The translations under genes were made by a program, and so were the position numbers. A DNA stretch of 29,298 nt from Thiobacillus sp. (GTDB lineage Bacteria; Pseudomonadota; Gammaproteobacteria; Burkholderiales; Thiobacillaceae), in assembly GCF_024708915.1 (NCBI RefSeq), contig NZ_JANJXQ010000212.1, forward strand, positions 1-29,298, read 5' to 3'. The notes below the pieces were generated by a model. That model did not search any database. It worked only from the letters and a program-made list of their open reading frames with translations, and was not told the origin of the DNA. Shown piece by piece: positions 14,988-23,712 of the stretch (position 1 is its first letter; every line of letters begins with the position of its first letter).

Positions 14988-15392
14988 ATGTCGCTGTTCA
15001 ATATCTTCAACGTGGCCGGCTCGGCGATGAACGCCCAGTCGCAGCGGCTGAACACCGTCGCCAGCAACCTCGCCAACGCCGACAGCGCGACCAGCGCCAG
15101 CGGCGAGCCCTACAAGGCCAGGCAGGTGGTGTTCGCCGCGACTCCGGTGGGCGAAAACGGCGCCACCGGCGTGAACGTGGCGGCGGTGATCGAAGATCCG
15201 TCGCCGATGAAAATGGTGTACGACCCGAAAAACCCGCTGGCCGACGGCAAGGGTTACGTGGCGATGCCCAACGTCAACGTGGTGGAGGAAATGGTCAACA
15301 TGATTTCCGCCTCGCGTTCCTACCAATCCAACGTGGAAATGATGAACACCACCAAAACCCTGCTGCTCAAGACATTGGGCCTGGGCCAATAA
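14988..15392 (+). CDS. flgC: Flagellar basal-body rod protein FlgC
   Basis: FlgC is a proximal rod subunit. At 134 aa it is the same length as the enterobacterial protein. It shows [20 protein letters not shown] and SNLANADS at the N-terminus, [11 protein letters not shown], the conserved [20 protein letters not shown] and a terminal helix [20 protein letters not shown]. The ATG has an AAGGAGG ribosome site. It is the second operon gene; flgD follows after 13 nt. Confidence 0.96.
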   Translation: MSLFNIFNVAGSAMNAQSQRLNTVASNLANADSATSASGEPYKARQVVFAATPVGENGATGVNVAAVIEDPSPMKMVYDPKNPLADGKGYVAMPNVNVVEEMVNMISASRSYQSNVEMMNTTKTLLLKTLGLGQ

Positions 15393-15405
15393 ACGAGGAC
15401 ACGCC

Positions 15406-16071
15406 ATGAGTACGGTACAAGACACGAGCAATGTCAGCAGCCTGTTCGGCGCCGGCGCTGCCAAAACAGCGAAGAACGGCACCGCAGACACCCAGGACCG
15501 TTTTCTGAGCCTGCTGGTTGCGCAGATGAAGAACCAGGACCCGCTGAATCCGCTCGACAACGCCCAGGTGACCAGCCAGATGGCGCAACTCAGCACGGTG
15601 GAGGGCATCGAGAACATGAACAGCAGCCTGCAGGCCATGGCCGCCAGCATGGGCGCCAACCAGATGGCGCAGGCGGCCAGCCTGATCGGGCGCGGCGTGC
15701 TGGTTCCGGGAGATACGGTCAGCCCCGCCCAGTTCGAGGATGTCATGGGGTTCGAGCTGGCGCGCCCGGCCGACAAGGTCACCGTCAGCATCCACGACGC
15801 CGCGGGCGGGCTGGTGCGCAAGCTGGAGCTGGGCTCCAGGGAGGCGGGCGTCAGCGTGCTGGCCTGGGACGGCCTGACCGACAGCGGAACCGCGGCGCCT
15901 GCCGGCCAGTACAGCTTCAAGATCGATGCCGTCCAGGGCGGCCAGCCGGTCAACAGTGTCGCCCTCAACCTCGGCATGGTGAACAGCGTTTCGCAGAACG
16001 GCCAGGGCGTGCAGCTGAACCTGGCAGGGAACAGCAGCGTGGGGTACGCCGAGATCCGGCAGATTTTCTGA
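15406..16071 (+). CDS. flgD: Flagellar hook cap / hook assembly protein FlgD
   Basis: FlgD is the temporary cap that guides polymerisation of FlgE and is then discarded. This 221-aa protein has the N-terminal export and assembly region with DRFLSLLVAQMKNQDPLNPL and DNAQVTSQMAQLSTVEGIEN, followed by the Tudor/Fn3-like C-terminal part (KVTVSIHDAAGGLVRKLELG, AWDGLTDSGTAAPAGQYSF). The family's LLVAQMKNQDP signature is intact. Length is near E. coli FlgD (231). The ATG is 13 nt after flgC; flgE follows after 38 nt. Confidence 0.96.
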   Translation: MSTVQDTSNVSSLFGAGAAKTAKNGTADTQDRFLSLLVAQMKNQDPLNPLDNAQVTSQMAQLSTVEGIENMNSSLQAMAASMGANQMAQAASLIGRGVLVPGDTVSPAQFEDVMGFELARPADKVTVSIHDAAGGLVRKLELGSREAGVSVLAWDGLTDSGTAAPAGQYSFKIDAVQGGQPVNSVALNLGMVNSVSQNGQGVQLNLAGNSSVGYAEIRQIF

Positions 16072-16109
16072 GCAGCAGGACCGCCAGCAACCATTACAAG
16101 GAGCAGAAC

Positions 16110-17336
16110 ATGAGTTTTCAGCAAGGCCTGAGCGGGCTCAATGCCGCCGCCAAGAATCTGGATGTCATCGGCAACAACGTCGCCAACGCCAGCACCGTGG
16201 GTTTCAAGCAGTCGCAGGCGCAGTTTGCGGACGTCTATGCCAACTCCCTGACCGGCGCCGGCGGCGCCGGCATCGGTATTGGCACCAAAGTGGCGCAGGT
16301 GGCCCAGCAGTTCACCCAGGGCAACATCTCGTCCACCAACAACCCGCTCGATATCGCCATTAACGGCGGCGGCTTTTTCCGCATGGACAACAACGGCGAA
16401 ATCACTTACCAGCGCAACGGCCAGTTCCAGCTCGACCGCATGGGCTTCATCATCAATCCGACCGGCGCCAAGCTGACCGGGTACATGGCGGACGCCAACG
16501 GCGTGCTGGCGACCGGCTCACCGACTCCCTTGAGCATCAATACCGCCGACCTGGTGCCGCAGGTCACGAGCGAGGTGAACGCAGTACACAATTTCAATTC
16601 CAACAAGACGCCGCTGCCGGCGGCCGGCTTCAACATGGCCGACCCGACCACCTATCACGACTCGACCGCCCTGTCGGTCTACGACAGCCTGGGCAACGAG
16701 CACACGCTGCAAACTTTCTACGTCAAATCGGCAGCGGGAACCTGGGATGTTTTCGCCGCCAATGACGGCGTGCTGATAGGCGGCAGCGGTGCGGATGGCC
16801 AGATCGGCACCCTCGGTTTCAACAGCACCGGCGCCCTCACCGGCGGCTCGCCGCTGACCATATCCGGGCTGGCAGTGACGACGGGGGCGGCCGCGCTCAA
16901 TTTCACGATCGATTTCACCGACAGCACCCAGTTCGGTTCCGCGTTCAGCATCAACACGCTGAACCAGGATGGCTACACTTCGGGGCGGCTGGCCAGCTTC
17001 AACGTCGGCGCCGACGGCATCGTCCTGGGACGCTACACCAACGGCCAGTCGGCCGTGCTGGGCCAGGTGGTGCTGGCCAACTTCGCCAACCCCAACGGTC
17101 TGCAGCAGCTGGGCAACAACATGTGGGGCGAAACCTCGACTTCGGGCAACCCGCTGGTGGGTGCGCCCGACTCGGGCAGCCTGGGCGTGCTGCAGTCGAT
17201 GGCGGTGGAGGATTCCAACGTCGACCTGACCGCCGAGCTGGTCAACATGATCACCGCGCAGCGGGTATACCAGGCCAACGCGCAGACCATCAAGGCCCAG
17301 GACGCGGTGATGCAGACCCTGGTCAACCTGCGTTAA
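16110..17336 (+). CDS. flgE: Flagellar hook protein FlgE
   Basis: FlgE polymerises into the hook outside the outer membrane. At 408 aa it matches the short enterobacterial type (~402). The N-terminal rod/hook motif is AAAKNLDVIGNNVANASTVG, then FKQSQAQFADVYANS. The conserved NPLDIAINGGGFFRMDNNG starts the central domain, DSTALSVYDSLGNEHTLQTF marks the D2 region, and the C-terminus has SNVDLTAELVNMITAQRVYQ and NAQTIKAQDAVMQTLVNLR. The ATG at 16110 has AAGGAG about 8 nt upstream. Fourth gene of the operon. Confidence 0.96.
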   Translation: MSFQQGLSGLNAAAKNLDVIGNNVANASTVGFKQSQAQFADVYANSLTGAGGAGIGIGTKVAQVAQQFTQGNISSTNNPLDIAINGGGFFRMDNNGEITYQRNGQFQLDRMGFIINPTGAKLTGYMADANGVLATGSPTPLSINTADLVPQVTSEVNAVHNFNSNKTPLPAAGFNMADPTTYHDSTALSVYDSLGNEHTLQTFYVKSAAGTWDVFAANDGVLIGGSGADGQIGTLGFNSTGALTGGSPLTISGLAVTTGAAALNFTIDFTDSTQFGSAFSINTLNQDGYTSGRLASFNVGADGIVLGRYTNGQSAVLGQVVLANFANPNGLQQLGNNMWGETSTSGNPLVGAPDSGSLGVLQSMAVEDSNVDLTAELVNMITAQRVYQANAQTIKAQDAVMQTLVNLR

Positions 17337-17367
17337 GCCTGGCTTGACGATGCACTGAGGAGGCAGC

Positions 17368-18108
17368 ATGGACCGTCTCATCTACACCGCCATGAGCGGC
17401 GCGAAACACGCGCTGGAGCAGCAGGCGACCACCTCGCACAATCTGGCGAACGCGACCACCACCGGCTTTCGTGCGCAGATCGACCAGTTCCGCGCGGTGC
17501 CGGTGCAGGGCGCGATCCTGCCCACCCGCGCCTTCGTGGTCGATTCCACCACTGGCAGCGATTTCCGCGGCGGCGCGATCCAGCATACCGGGCGCGATCT
17601 CGACGTGGCGGTGCAGGGTGACGGCTGGATCGCGGTGCAGGCGGCGGACGGAACCGAGGCCTACACCCGCAACGGCAGCCTCAAGCTTGACGAGAACGGC
17701 GTGCTGCAGACCGGCAGCGGACTCACCGTGATGGGCGACGGCGGCCCGCTGGCGATCCCGCCCGGCCGCAACATCGCGGTGGCCAAGGACGGCACGATTT
17801 CGCTGGTGCCCGACGGCTCCACCGCCACCGGCCTGACCTCGGTCGGGCGCATGAAGCTGACGAACCCGCCGGAAGCCGAGCTGGTGCGCGGCGACGACGG
17901 CCTGTTCCGGCTGAGGACCGGCGATGCCGCCAACGCCGACCCCAGGGTGACGCTGATCAGCGGCGCGCTGGAGTCCTCCAACGTCAACGTCGTCGACGAA
18001 ATGGTCAACATGATTTCGCTGGCGCGCCAGTTCGACATGCACATGAAGCTGCTGCAGCACGCCGAGAGCAACGACGGCAAGGCAGCGCAGCTGCTGAGCA
18101 TGAGTTGA
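17368..18108 (+). CDS. flgF: Flagellar basal-body rod protein FlgF
   Basis: FlgF is a proximal rod subunit of 246 aa (E. coli 251). It shows MDRLIYTAMSGAKHALEQQA, then TSHNLANATTTGFRAQIDQF, the central DLDVAVQGDGWIAVQAADG and the C-terminal SSNVNVVDEMVNMISLARQF. A GAGGAGG ribosome site precedes the ATG. Its TGA is the first three bases of a 10-bp direct repeat, and the 108-nt gap to flgG is far longer than most other junctions in this operon because it holds a hairpin element. Confidence 0.95.
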   Translation: MDRLIYTAMSGAKHALEQQATTSHNLANATTTGFRAQIDQFRAVPVQGAILPTRAFVVDSTTGSDFRGGAIQHTGRDLDVAVQGDGWIAVQAADGTEAYTRNGSLKLDENGVLQTGSGLTVMGDGGPLAIPPGRNIAVAKDGTISLVPDGSTATGLTSVGRMKLTNPPEAELVRGDDGLFRLRTGDAANADPRVTLISGALESSNVNVVDEMVNMISLARQFDMHMKLLQHAESNDGKAAQLLSMS

Positions 18109-18205
18109 TTTTTTATCCGCGAAGGACGCGAAGGGCCGCGAAGATAAACCCTTTGATCTTTCCTTCGCGTTTCTTCGCGTCCTTCGCGGATGAAATGATT
18201 TTTTA
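18106..18205. repeat. Hairpin element flanked by 10-bp direct repeats, between flgF and flgG
   Basis: ATCCGCGAAGGACGCGAAG (18115-18133) is matched by its exact reverse complement at 18173-18191, a 19-bp perfect stem. Pairing continues with three mismatches through a further CGCGAAG/CTTCGCG. TGATTTTTTA occurs at 18106-18115 and again at 18196-18205, directly flanking the element. Removing one repeat copy plus the 80 bp between leaves an 18-nt flgF-flgG gap that keeps the AAAGGAG ribosome site. This is what an inserted miniature or REP-like element with a target duplication would look like. In the transcript it would form a strong hairpin. Confidence 0.85.
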
Positions 18206-18216
18206 AAGGAGCCGAC

Positions 18217-18999
18217 ATGATTCGCTCACTGTGGATTGCCAAGACCGGTCTGGATGCGCAGCAGACGCAGATGGACGTGATTTCCAACAACCTCGCCAAC
18301 GTCAGCACCAGCGGCTTCAAGCGCGCGCGCGCAGTGTTCGAGGATCTGCTGTACCAGACCATCCGCCAGCCCGGCGCGCAGTCGTCCGAGCAGACGCAGC
18401 TGCCGTCCGGCCTGCAAATCGGTACCGGGGTGAAGCCGGTCGCCACCGAGCGCATCTTCACCCAGGGCAACCTGCAGCAGACCGGTAACGCCAAGGACGT
18501 GGCGATCCAGGGCAACGGCTTCTTCCAGGTGCTGATGCCGGACGGCACCACCTCCTACACCCGCGACGGCTCGTTCCAGGCCGACGCCAACGGCCAGCTG
18601 GTGACCGCCAGCGGTTATGCGGTGCAGCCTGCCATCACCCTGCCGCCCGACACGCAAACCCTCACCATCGCGCGCGACGGCACGGTGTCGGTGACGCAGG
18701 CGGGGGCGGCCGCGCCGGTGACCGTCGGCACCCTGCAGCTGGCGATGTTCGTCAACCCGGCCGGCCTGCAGAGCATGGGCGAAAATCTCTACGCCGAGAC
18801 CGCCGCCTCCGGCACGCCGAGTTCCAACGCGCCCGGCAGCAACGGCGCCGGCCTGCTGAATCAAGGCTACGTCGAGACCTCGAACGTCAACGTGGTGGAA
18901 GAAATGGTCAACATGATCCAGACCCAGCGTGCGTACGAGATCAACAGCAAGGCGATCCAGACATCCGACCAGATGCTGCAGCGCCTCACCCAGCTGTGA
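18217..18999 (+). CDS. flgG: Flagellar distal rod protein FlgG
   Basis: FlgG builds the distal rod that passes through the P- and L-rings. At 260 aa it has exactly the usual length. It shows [20 protein letters not shown], then [40 protein letters not shown], the family's [20 protein letters not shown], and the C-terminal [20 protein letters not shown]. The AAAGGAG ribosome site overlaps the end of the inserted hairpin element. The stop overlaps a possible GTG start of flgH. Confidence 0.97.
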   Translation: MIRSLWIAKTGLDAQQTQMDVISNNLANVSTSGFKRARAVFEDLLYQTIRQPGAQSSEQTQLPSGLQIGTGVKPVATERIFTQGNLQQTGNAKDVAIQGNGFFQVLMPDGTTSYTRDGSFQADANGQLVTASGYAVQPAITLPPDTQTLTIARDGTVSVTQAGAAAPVTVGTLQLAMFVNPAGLQSMGENLYAETAASGTPSSNAPGSNGAGLLNQGYVETSNVNVVEEMVNMIQTQRAYEINSKAIQTSDQMLQRLTQL

Positions 19000-19007
19000 G
19001 ACTGGTC

Positions 19008-19676
19008 ATGAGCACGTCGCGTGCACTCGTCCTGCTGGGCGCGCTGCTGGGGCTGGCCGGTTGCGGCACCACGCCGTCGACCATCGTGCAGCAGCCGACC
19101 ACCGCGCGACCGCAGACGCAGGCATCCCACACCGCCGGCAATGGCGCGATCTACCAGGTGGCCGCTTACCGTCCGCTGTTCGAAGACCGGCGCGCGCGCA
19201 ACGTCGGCGACGTGCTGACCATCGCCATCAACGAAAAGACCCAGGCGGGCAAACAGGCATCCTCCAATGGATCGAAGACCAGCGAGGTCGATTCGTCGAT
19301 CAGCGCGGTTGCCGGACTGCCGCTGAAAATGTTCCAGGGCCTGGGGGTGAACGCCGAGGCGTCGAACCAGTACGACGCCAAGTCCGCGGTCAATTCCAGC
19401 AACAATTTCACCGGCAACGTCAGCGTCACCGTGGTCGAAGTGCTGCCCAACGGCAATCTGGTCGTCGCCGGCGAAAAACAGGTTGCGCTCGACAAGAGCA
19501 CCGAATACATCCGCCTGTCGGGCGTGGTCAATCCCGACACCATCCAGACGGGCAACGTCGTGTCGTCGGCCAAGGTGGCGGACGCGCGCATCGAGTACCG
19601 CACCAGTGCCAATTTCGACAAGGCCGAAATGATGAGCTGGCTGGCGCGCTTCTTCCTCAGTTTCATTCCTTTATAA
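19008..19676 (+). CDS. flgH: Flagellar L-ring lipoprotein FlgH
   Basis: FlgH forms the L-ring bushing in the outer membrane. The 222-aa precursor has a lipoprotein signal with the lipobox LAGC (Cys19), exported by Sec and cleaved by signal peptidase II. Core motifs are YRPLFEDRRARNVGDVLTIA, INEKTQAGKQASS and NGNLVVAGEKQVALDKSTEY, with VRLSGVV-like IRLSGVVNPDTIQTGNVVSS. The ATG at 19008 places the lipobox at normal distance. A GTG at 18996 overlapping the flgG stop is the alternative (226 aa). Neither has a strong ribosome site, so translational coupling to flgG is likely. Confidence 0.95.
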   Translation: MSTSRALVLLGALLGLAGCGTTPSTIVQQPTTARPQTQASHTAGNGAIYQVAAYRPLFEDRRARNVGDVLTIAINEKTQAGKQASSNGSKTSEVDSSISAVAGLPLKMFQGLGVNAEASNQYDAKSAVNSSNNFTGNVSVTVVEVLPNGNLVVAGEKQVALDKSTEYIRLSGVVNPDTIQTGNVVSSAKVADARIEYRTSANFDKAEMMSWLARFFLSFIPL

Positions 19677-19688
19677 ACGGTGGGCACC

Positions 19689-20786
19689 ATGCGGATTTCA
19701 AGCTTGCTTCTTCTGGCCGCGCTGCTGACGGGCGGCGCGGCGCATGCCGAACGCATCAAGGACATCGCAAGCCTGCAGGGCGTGCGCACCAACCAGCTGG
19801 CGGGATACGGCCTGGTGGTGGGGCTCGACGGCAGCGGCGACCAGACCACGCAGACGCCGTTCACCACCCAGAGCATCGCCAACATGCTGACGCAGATGGG
19901 GGTCAACCTGCCGCCCGGCATCAACATGCAGCTGAAGAACGTGGCGGCGGTGATGGTGACAGCCGAACTGCCGCCGTTTGCCCAGGCCGGGCAGGGCATC
20001 GATATCACGGTGTCGTCGATCGGCAACGCCAAGAGCCTGCGCGGCGGCACCCTGGTGATGACGCCGCTGAAGGGCGCCGATGGTCAGGTCTACGCGATGG
20101 CGCAGGGCAACCTGGTGGTCGGCGGCGCCGGCGCCTCGGCCAGCGGCAGCAAGGTGCAGATCAACCATCTGAGCGTCGGGCGGATTCCCGCCGGCGCGAC
20201 GGTCGAGCGCAGCGTCGCCAGCGCGCTGGGCGAATCCGGCAGCATCAACCTGGAGCTGCGGCAAAACGACTTCACCACCGCCAGCCGCGTGGTCGACGCG
20301 GTCAACGCGCATTTCGGCAACAACATCGCGCGCGCGCTGAACGGCCGGGTGATCCAGGTGCAGACGCCGCCCGGCGAGAACGAGCGGGTCGCGTTTCTGG
20401 GCGCCATCGAAAGCCTCGACGTCAGCCCGGCGCAGGCCATGGCCAAGGTCATCATCAATGCGCGCACCGGTTCGGTGGTGATGAACCGCGCAGTCATGCT
20501 CGATCCCAGCGCGGTATCGCACGGCAATCTCTCGGTGATCATCAATACGCAGCCGGTAATCAGCCAGCCGGCGCCGTTCTCGCGCGGCGAGACGGTGGTG
20601 ACCGCACAGTCCGAAATCGAAATCCGCCAGCAGCCGGGCGAGGTCATGCTGCTGAAAGGCAGCGCCTCGCTGGCCGACGTGGTGAAGGCGCTCAATTCCA
20701 TCGGCGCCACGCCGCAGGATTTGCTGGCCATTCTGCAGGCCCTGAAGGCGTCCGGCGCACTGCGTGCCGAACTGGAGGTGATTTAA
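19689..20786 (+). CDS. flgI: Flagellar P-ring protein FlgI
   Basis: FlgI forms the P-ring in the peptidoglycan layer, assembled with FlgA help. The 365-aa precursor has a signal peptide (RISSLLLLAALLTGGAAHA/ER). Family motifs are RIKDIASLQGVRTNQLAGYG, LVVGLDGSGDQTTQTPFTTQ, GVNLPPGINMQLKNVAAVMV and the C-terminal GEVMLLKGSASLADVVKALN with LNSIGATPQDLLAILQALK. The ATG at 19689 is preferred over an in-frame GTG at 19680 because the signal peptide begins there. It starts 12 nt after flgH and is directly followed by flgJ. Confidence 0.96.
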   Translation: MRISSLLLLAALLTGGAAHAERIKDIASLQGVRTNQLAGYGLVVGLDGSGDQTTQTPFTTQSIANMLTQMGVNLPPGINMQLKNVAAVMVTAELPPFAQAGQGIDITVSSIGNAKSLRGGTLVMTPLKGADGQVYAMAQGNLVVGGAGASASGSKVQINHLSVGRIPAGATVERSVASALGESGSINLELRQNDFTTASRVVDAVNAHFGNNIARALNGRVIQVQTPPGENERVAFLGAIESLDVSPAQAMAKVIINARTGSVVMNRAVMLDPSAVSHGNLSVIINTQPVISQPAPFSRGETVVTAQSEIEIRQQPGEVMLLKGSASLADVVKALNSIGATPQDLLAILQALKASGALRAELEVI

Positions 20787-21632
20787 GTGATTGGCGGCGC
20801 CGACCTTTCCTCCAAATTTGCGCTCGATGTCCAGGGCGTCAACCAGCTCAAGCTCGACGCCAAGCAGGCCTCGCCCGAGGCTTTGCGCGCCGCCGCGCAG
20901 CAGTTCGAGGCGGTATTCATGAACATGCTGATGAAAAGCATGCGCGAGGCGACGCCGCAGGACGGCATGTTCGACAGCGACCAGACCCGCATGTACACCT
21001 CGATGCTCGACCAGCAGCTGACGCAGCGCATGGCCAGCCGCGGTATCGGCCTCGCCGACGTGATGGTGCGCCAGCTTTCCGCCACGCTGCCGGCGCCGGA
21101 CGGCGCGGGCGCAACGCCAAGCCAGCCGGCGGCGCAGGTGTTGCCGGCTGCCGCGCGCAGCGGCGACGCGCCGGCGCACGTCGAGGCTTTCGTGCAGCGG
21201 CTGCTGCCGCACGCCCAGGCAGCGAGCGCCGGCAGCGGCATCCCCGCCCGGTTCATGCTGGGGCAGGCGGCGCTGGAAACCGGCTGGGGCAAGGCCGAAA
21301 TCCGCGGCGCCGACGGCCAGAACAGCCACAACCTGTTCGGCATCAAGGCGGGTGGCGCGTGGCGCGGCCGCACGGTCGACATCGTCACCACCGAGTACGT
21401 CAACGGCAAGCCACAGAAGCAGGTGGACAGTTTCCGCGCCTACGACTCCTACGCTGATGCCTTCCGCGACTACGCCAAGCTGCTGCGCACCAATCCGCGC
21501 TACCAGGACGCGATCGCGCAGGGGCAGGATGCGGCCGGGTTTGCCCGGGGCTTGCAGCAGGCGGGCTATGCCACCGACCCGAACTACGCCCAGAAACTGA
21601 CGAGCGTGATCGGGCAAGTCGGCCAGGTTTGA
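20787..21632 (+). CDS. flgJ: Rod-cap / peptidoglycan hydrolase FlgJ
   Basis: FlgJ caps the growing rod and cuts peptidoglycan so that it can pass. This 281-aa protein keeps both domains of the beta/gamma type. The N-terminal scaffold (~1-90) has ALRAAAQQFEAVFMNMLMKS and FDSDQTRMYTSMLDQQLTQR. An Ala/Pro linker leads to the C-terminal glucosaminidase-like domain (~130-280) with ARFMLGQAALETGWGKAEIR (proposed catalytic Glu164), NSHNLFGIKAGGAWRGRTVD and a final FRAYDSYADAFRDYAKLL. The start is GTG at 20787, immediately after the flgI stop, with GGAGGTG inside the end of flgI. Confidence 0.95.
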   Translation: MIGGADLSSKFALDVQGVNQLKLDAKQASPEALRAAAQQFEAVFMNMLMKSMREATPQDGMFDSDQTRMYTSMLDQQLTQRMASRGIGLADVMVRQLSATLPAPDGAGATPSQPAAQVLPAAARSGDAPAHVEAFVQRLLPHAQAASAGSGIPARFMLGQAALETGWGKAEIRGADGQNSHNLFGIKAGGAWRGRTVDIVTTEYVNGKPQKQVDSFRAYDSYADAFRDYAKLLRTNPRYQDAIAQGQDAAGFARGLQQAGYATDPNYAQKLTSVIGQVGQV

Positions 21633-21641
21633 CCCGGCGGC

Positions 21642-21668
21642 TCAAGAATCCGGCGATTCCGCCGATTC
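21642..21668 (+). promoter_or_regulatory. Candidate sigma-28 (FliA) promoter for flgK-flgL
   Basis: TCAA (21642-21645), a 15-nt spacer and GCCGATTC (21661-21668) resemble the flagellar late-promoter consensus TAAA-N15-GCCGATAA, with 3/4 and 6/8 matches and exact spacing. It lies 55 nt before the flgK start, where class III promoters often drive the junction genes. Confidence 0.5.
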
Positions 21669-21723
21669 ACCCGTCAAGCGCAGCGATAACCCGTTTTCCA
21701 CCACAACCCTGACGACCCGATAG

Positions 21724-23697
21724 ATGGCAACCAACATACTCAACATCGGCCGGAGTGCTCTCGCTGCCGCGCAGGTGGGGATCAGCACGACCGGCCACAA
21801 CATCGCTAATGCGGCGACGCCGGGTTACAGCCGTCAGGTCGTGGTCCAGGGTACGGCCCAGCCGCAGAACTTCGGTTTCGGCTTCATGGGACAGGGCACC
21901 GAGATCGATACGGTCAAGCGTGTCTACAGCGAGTTCCTGGGCAGCCAGGTGCGCTCCGCGCAAACCTCGAAAAGCGGACTCGACAGCTATTACGCGCAGA
22001 TCAAGCAGATCGACAACCTGCTGGCCGACCCGGCTTCCGGGTTGTCGCCCGCCTTGCAGGGGTTTTTCAGCGGCATTCAGGAGCTGTCCTCGAATCCGGC
22101 GGCGATCCCGTCGCGTCAGGCGGCCTTGTCGTCGGCCGAGACGCTGGTTGCGCGTTTCCAGAGTCTGGCCGGGCGGCTCGACGAGATCGAGCAGGGCATC
22201 AACAGCCAGATCACGTCGAGCGTCAACGGCATCAACAGCTATGCGCAGCAGATTGCGCAGCTGAACGACACCATCGGCCGTGTCCAGAACGGCAGCGGTC
22301 AGCCCGCCAACGATCTGCTCGATCAGCGCGATCAGCTGATTCTGGATCTGAACAAAGAAATCAAGGCGACGGTCGTCAAGCAGGACAACGGCCATTACAA
22401 CATTTTCATCGGCAACGGCCAGCCGCTGGTGGTGGGGGTGAACACCTACGCGCTGTCGACCGCGGCTTCGCCCACCAACCCGGAACGCATCGAGGTGGCT
22501 TACCGGACGGCCGGCAAGACGGTGGTGGTGGGCGAATCCAGCCTGGTCGGCGGCAAGCTGGGCGGCCTGGTCGAATTTCGCAGCCAGACGCTCGACTCCG
22601 CCCAGAACGCCCTGGGTCGCGTGGCCATCGGCATGGCCGACACCTTCAATGCGCAGCACCGCCTCGGGCGCGACCTCAATGGCAATCCGGGAGGCGACTT
22701 CTTCACGCTGCCACCGCCCGTGGTCGGCGCGAACAGCGCCAATACCGGCGACGCCGCCATTTCCGCCAGCATCGGCAATGTCAACGCGCTGACCACCAGC
22801 GATTACCGGCTGCAGTACGACGGCACCGACTACACCCTGACCCGGCTGTCCGACAACAAGCAATTTCCCCCCGGCGCGCTTCCGCAAACCGTCGACGGCA
22901 TCGAATTCAGCCTGGCGTCCGGCACCGCCGATCCGGGCGACAGCTTCCTGATCCGCCCGACCGTCAACGGCGCATCCGGCCTGGCCGTGGCGATCACCGA
23001 TCCGGCGCAGATCGCCGCCGCGGGCGCCTTGCCCGTCACGCCCGTCGGCACGTCGGCGGCGAGCGCCAATGCCGGGGACGTCGTCATCGGCGGCGCCACC
23101 GTCGACAGCAGCTATACGACGCCGCTTGCCGCACCGGTGACGTTCACCTACAAGGTCGACGCAGTGAACGGCGATGGATTCGTCCTGTCGACCCCGGTGA
23201 CGGTGACCGATTCGGGCACCCCGCCCACCACGACTGCCTATGCCGCGGGCGACGTCGTGCCCTATGTCGAAGGCGCGACGATCAGCTTCGGCGGCATCAG
23301 TTTTGTCCTCAGCAGTCCCACAATCGCCGCGCCGGCCGACGGCGACAGCTTCACCGTGGCGGCCAACCCGTTCGGCGTCGGCGACAACCGCAATGCCTTG
23401 CTGCTCGGCGCGCTGCAAACCGCCAACACCCTCGGCGGCGGCACCACTAGCTTCCAGGGGGCCTATTCGCAGCTGGTCAGCCAGATCGGCAACAAGACCC
23501 GCGAGCTCGAAGTCACCAGCAGCGCGGCCGGCAAGCTGCTCTCCGAAGCGCAGCGCTCCCAGCAGACCGAATCCGGCGTCAATCTGGACGAAGAGGCGAC
23601 CAGTCTGCTGCGCTACCAGCAGGCCTACCAGGCTGCCGCCAAGGTCATGCAGATCGCCAGCGAGATGTTCGACGCGCTGCTCACCATTGGCCGATAA
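21724..23697 (+). CDS. flgK: Hook-filament junction protein FlgK (HAP1)
   Basis: FlgK is the first of two junction proteins joining hook and filament, exported with FlgN help. It shows MATNILNIGRSALAAAQVGI, then TTGHNIANAATPGYSRQVVV, the conserved AEFxG-like block SEFLGSQVRSAQTSKSGLDS, GLSPALQGFFSGIQELSSNP, and LLDQRDQLILDLNKEIKATV. The C-terminus has SGVNLDEEATSLLRYQQAYQ and AAKVMQIASEMFDALLTIGR. At 657 aa it exceeds E. coli FlgK (547); the extra length is in a Thr/Val/Gly-rich middle (~330-560) that would be surface exposed. The ATG follows a 91-nt gap with a candidate sigma-28 site, but no Shine-Dalgarno is seen before it. Confidence 0.95.
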   Translation: MATNILNIGRSALAAAQVGISTTGHNIANAATPGYSRQVVVQGTAQPQNFGFGFMGQGTEIDTVKRVYSEFLGSQVRSAQTSKSGLDSYYAQIKQIDNLLADPASGLSPALQGFFSGIQELSSNPAAIPSRQAALSSAETLVARFQSLAGRLDEIEQGINSQITSSVNGINSYAQQIAQLNDTIGRVQNGSGQPANDLLDQRDQLILDLNKEIKATVVKQDNGHYNIFIGNGQPLVVGVNTYALSTAASPTNPERIEVAYRTAGKTVVVGESSLVGGKLGGLVEFRSQTLDSAQNALGRVAIGMADTFNAQHRLGRDLNGNPGGDFFTLPPPVVGANSANTGDAAISASIGNVNALTTSDYRLQYDGTDYTLTRLSDNKQFPPGALPQTVDGIEFSLASGTADPGDSFLIRPTVNGASGLAVAITDPAQIAAAGALPVTPVGTSAASANAGDVVIGGATVDSSYTTPLAAPVTFTYKVDAVNGDGFVLSTPVTVTDSGTPPTTTAYAAGDVVPYVEGATISFGGISFVLSSPTIAAPADGDSFTVAANPFGVGDNRNALLLGALQTANTLGGGTTSFQGAYSQLVSQIGNKTRELEVTSSAAGKLLSEAQRSQQTESGVNLDEEATSLLRYQQAYQAAAKVMQIASEMFDALLTIGR

Positions 23698-23712
23698 GGG
23701 GATACGAACATC

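Noticed and set aside
18929..21457. 842-aa plus-strand frame across flgH, flgI and flgJ
   Set aside because: It is an Arg/Gly/Gln-rich out-of-frame shadow of three confident flagellar genes.
19698..21617. 639-aa minus-strand frame over flgI and flgJ
   Set aside because: Typical antisense shadow in high-GC DNA; composition is low complexity and no homology is recognisable.
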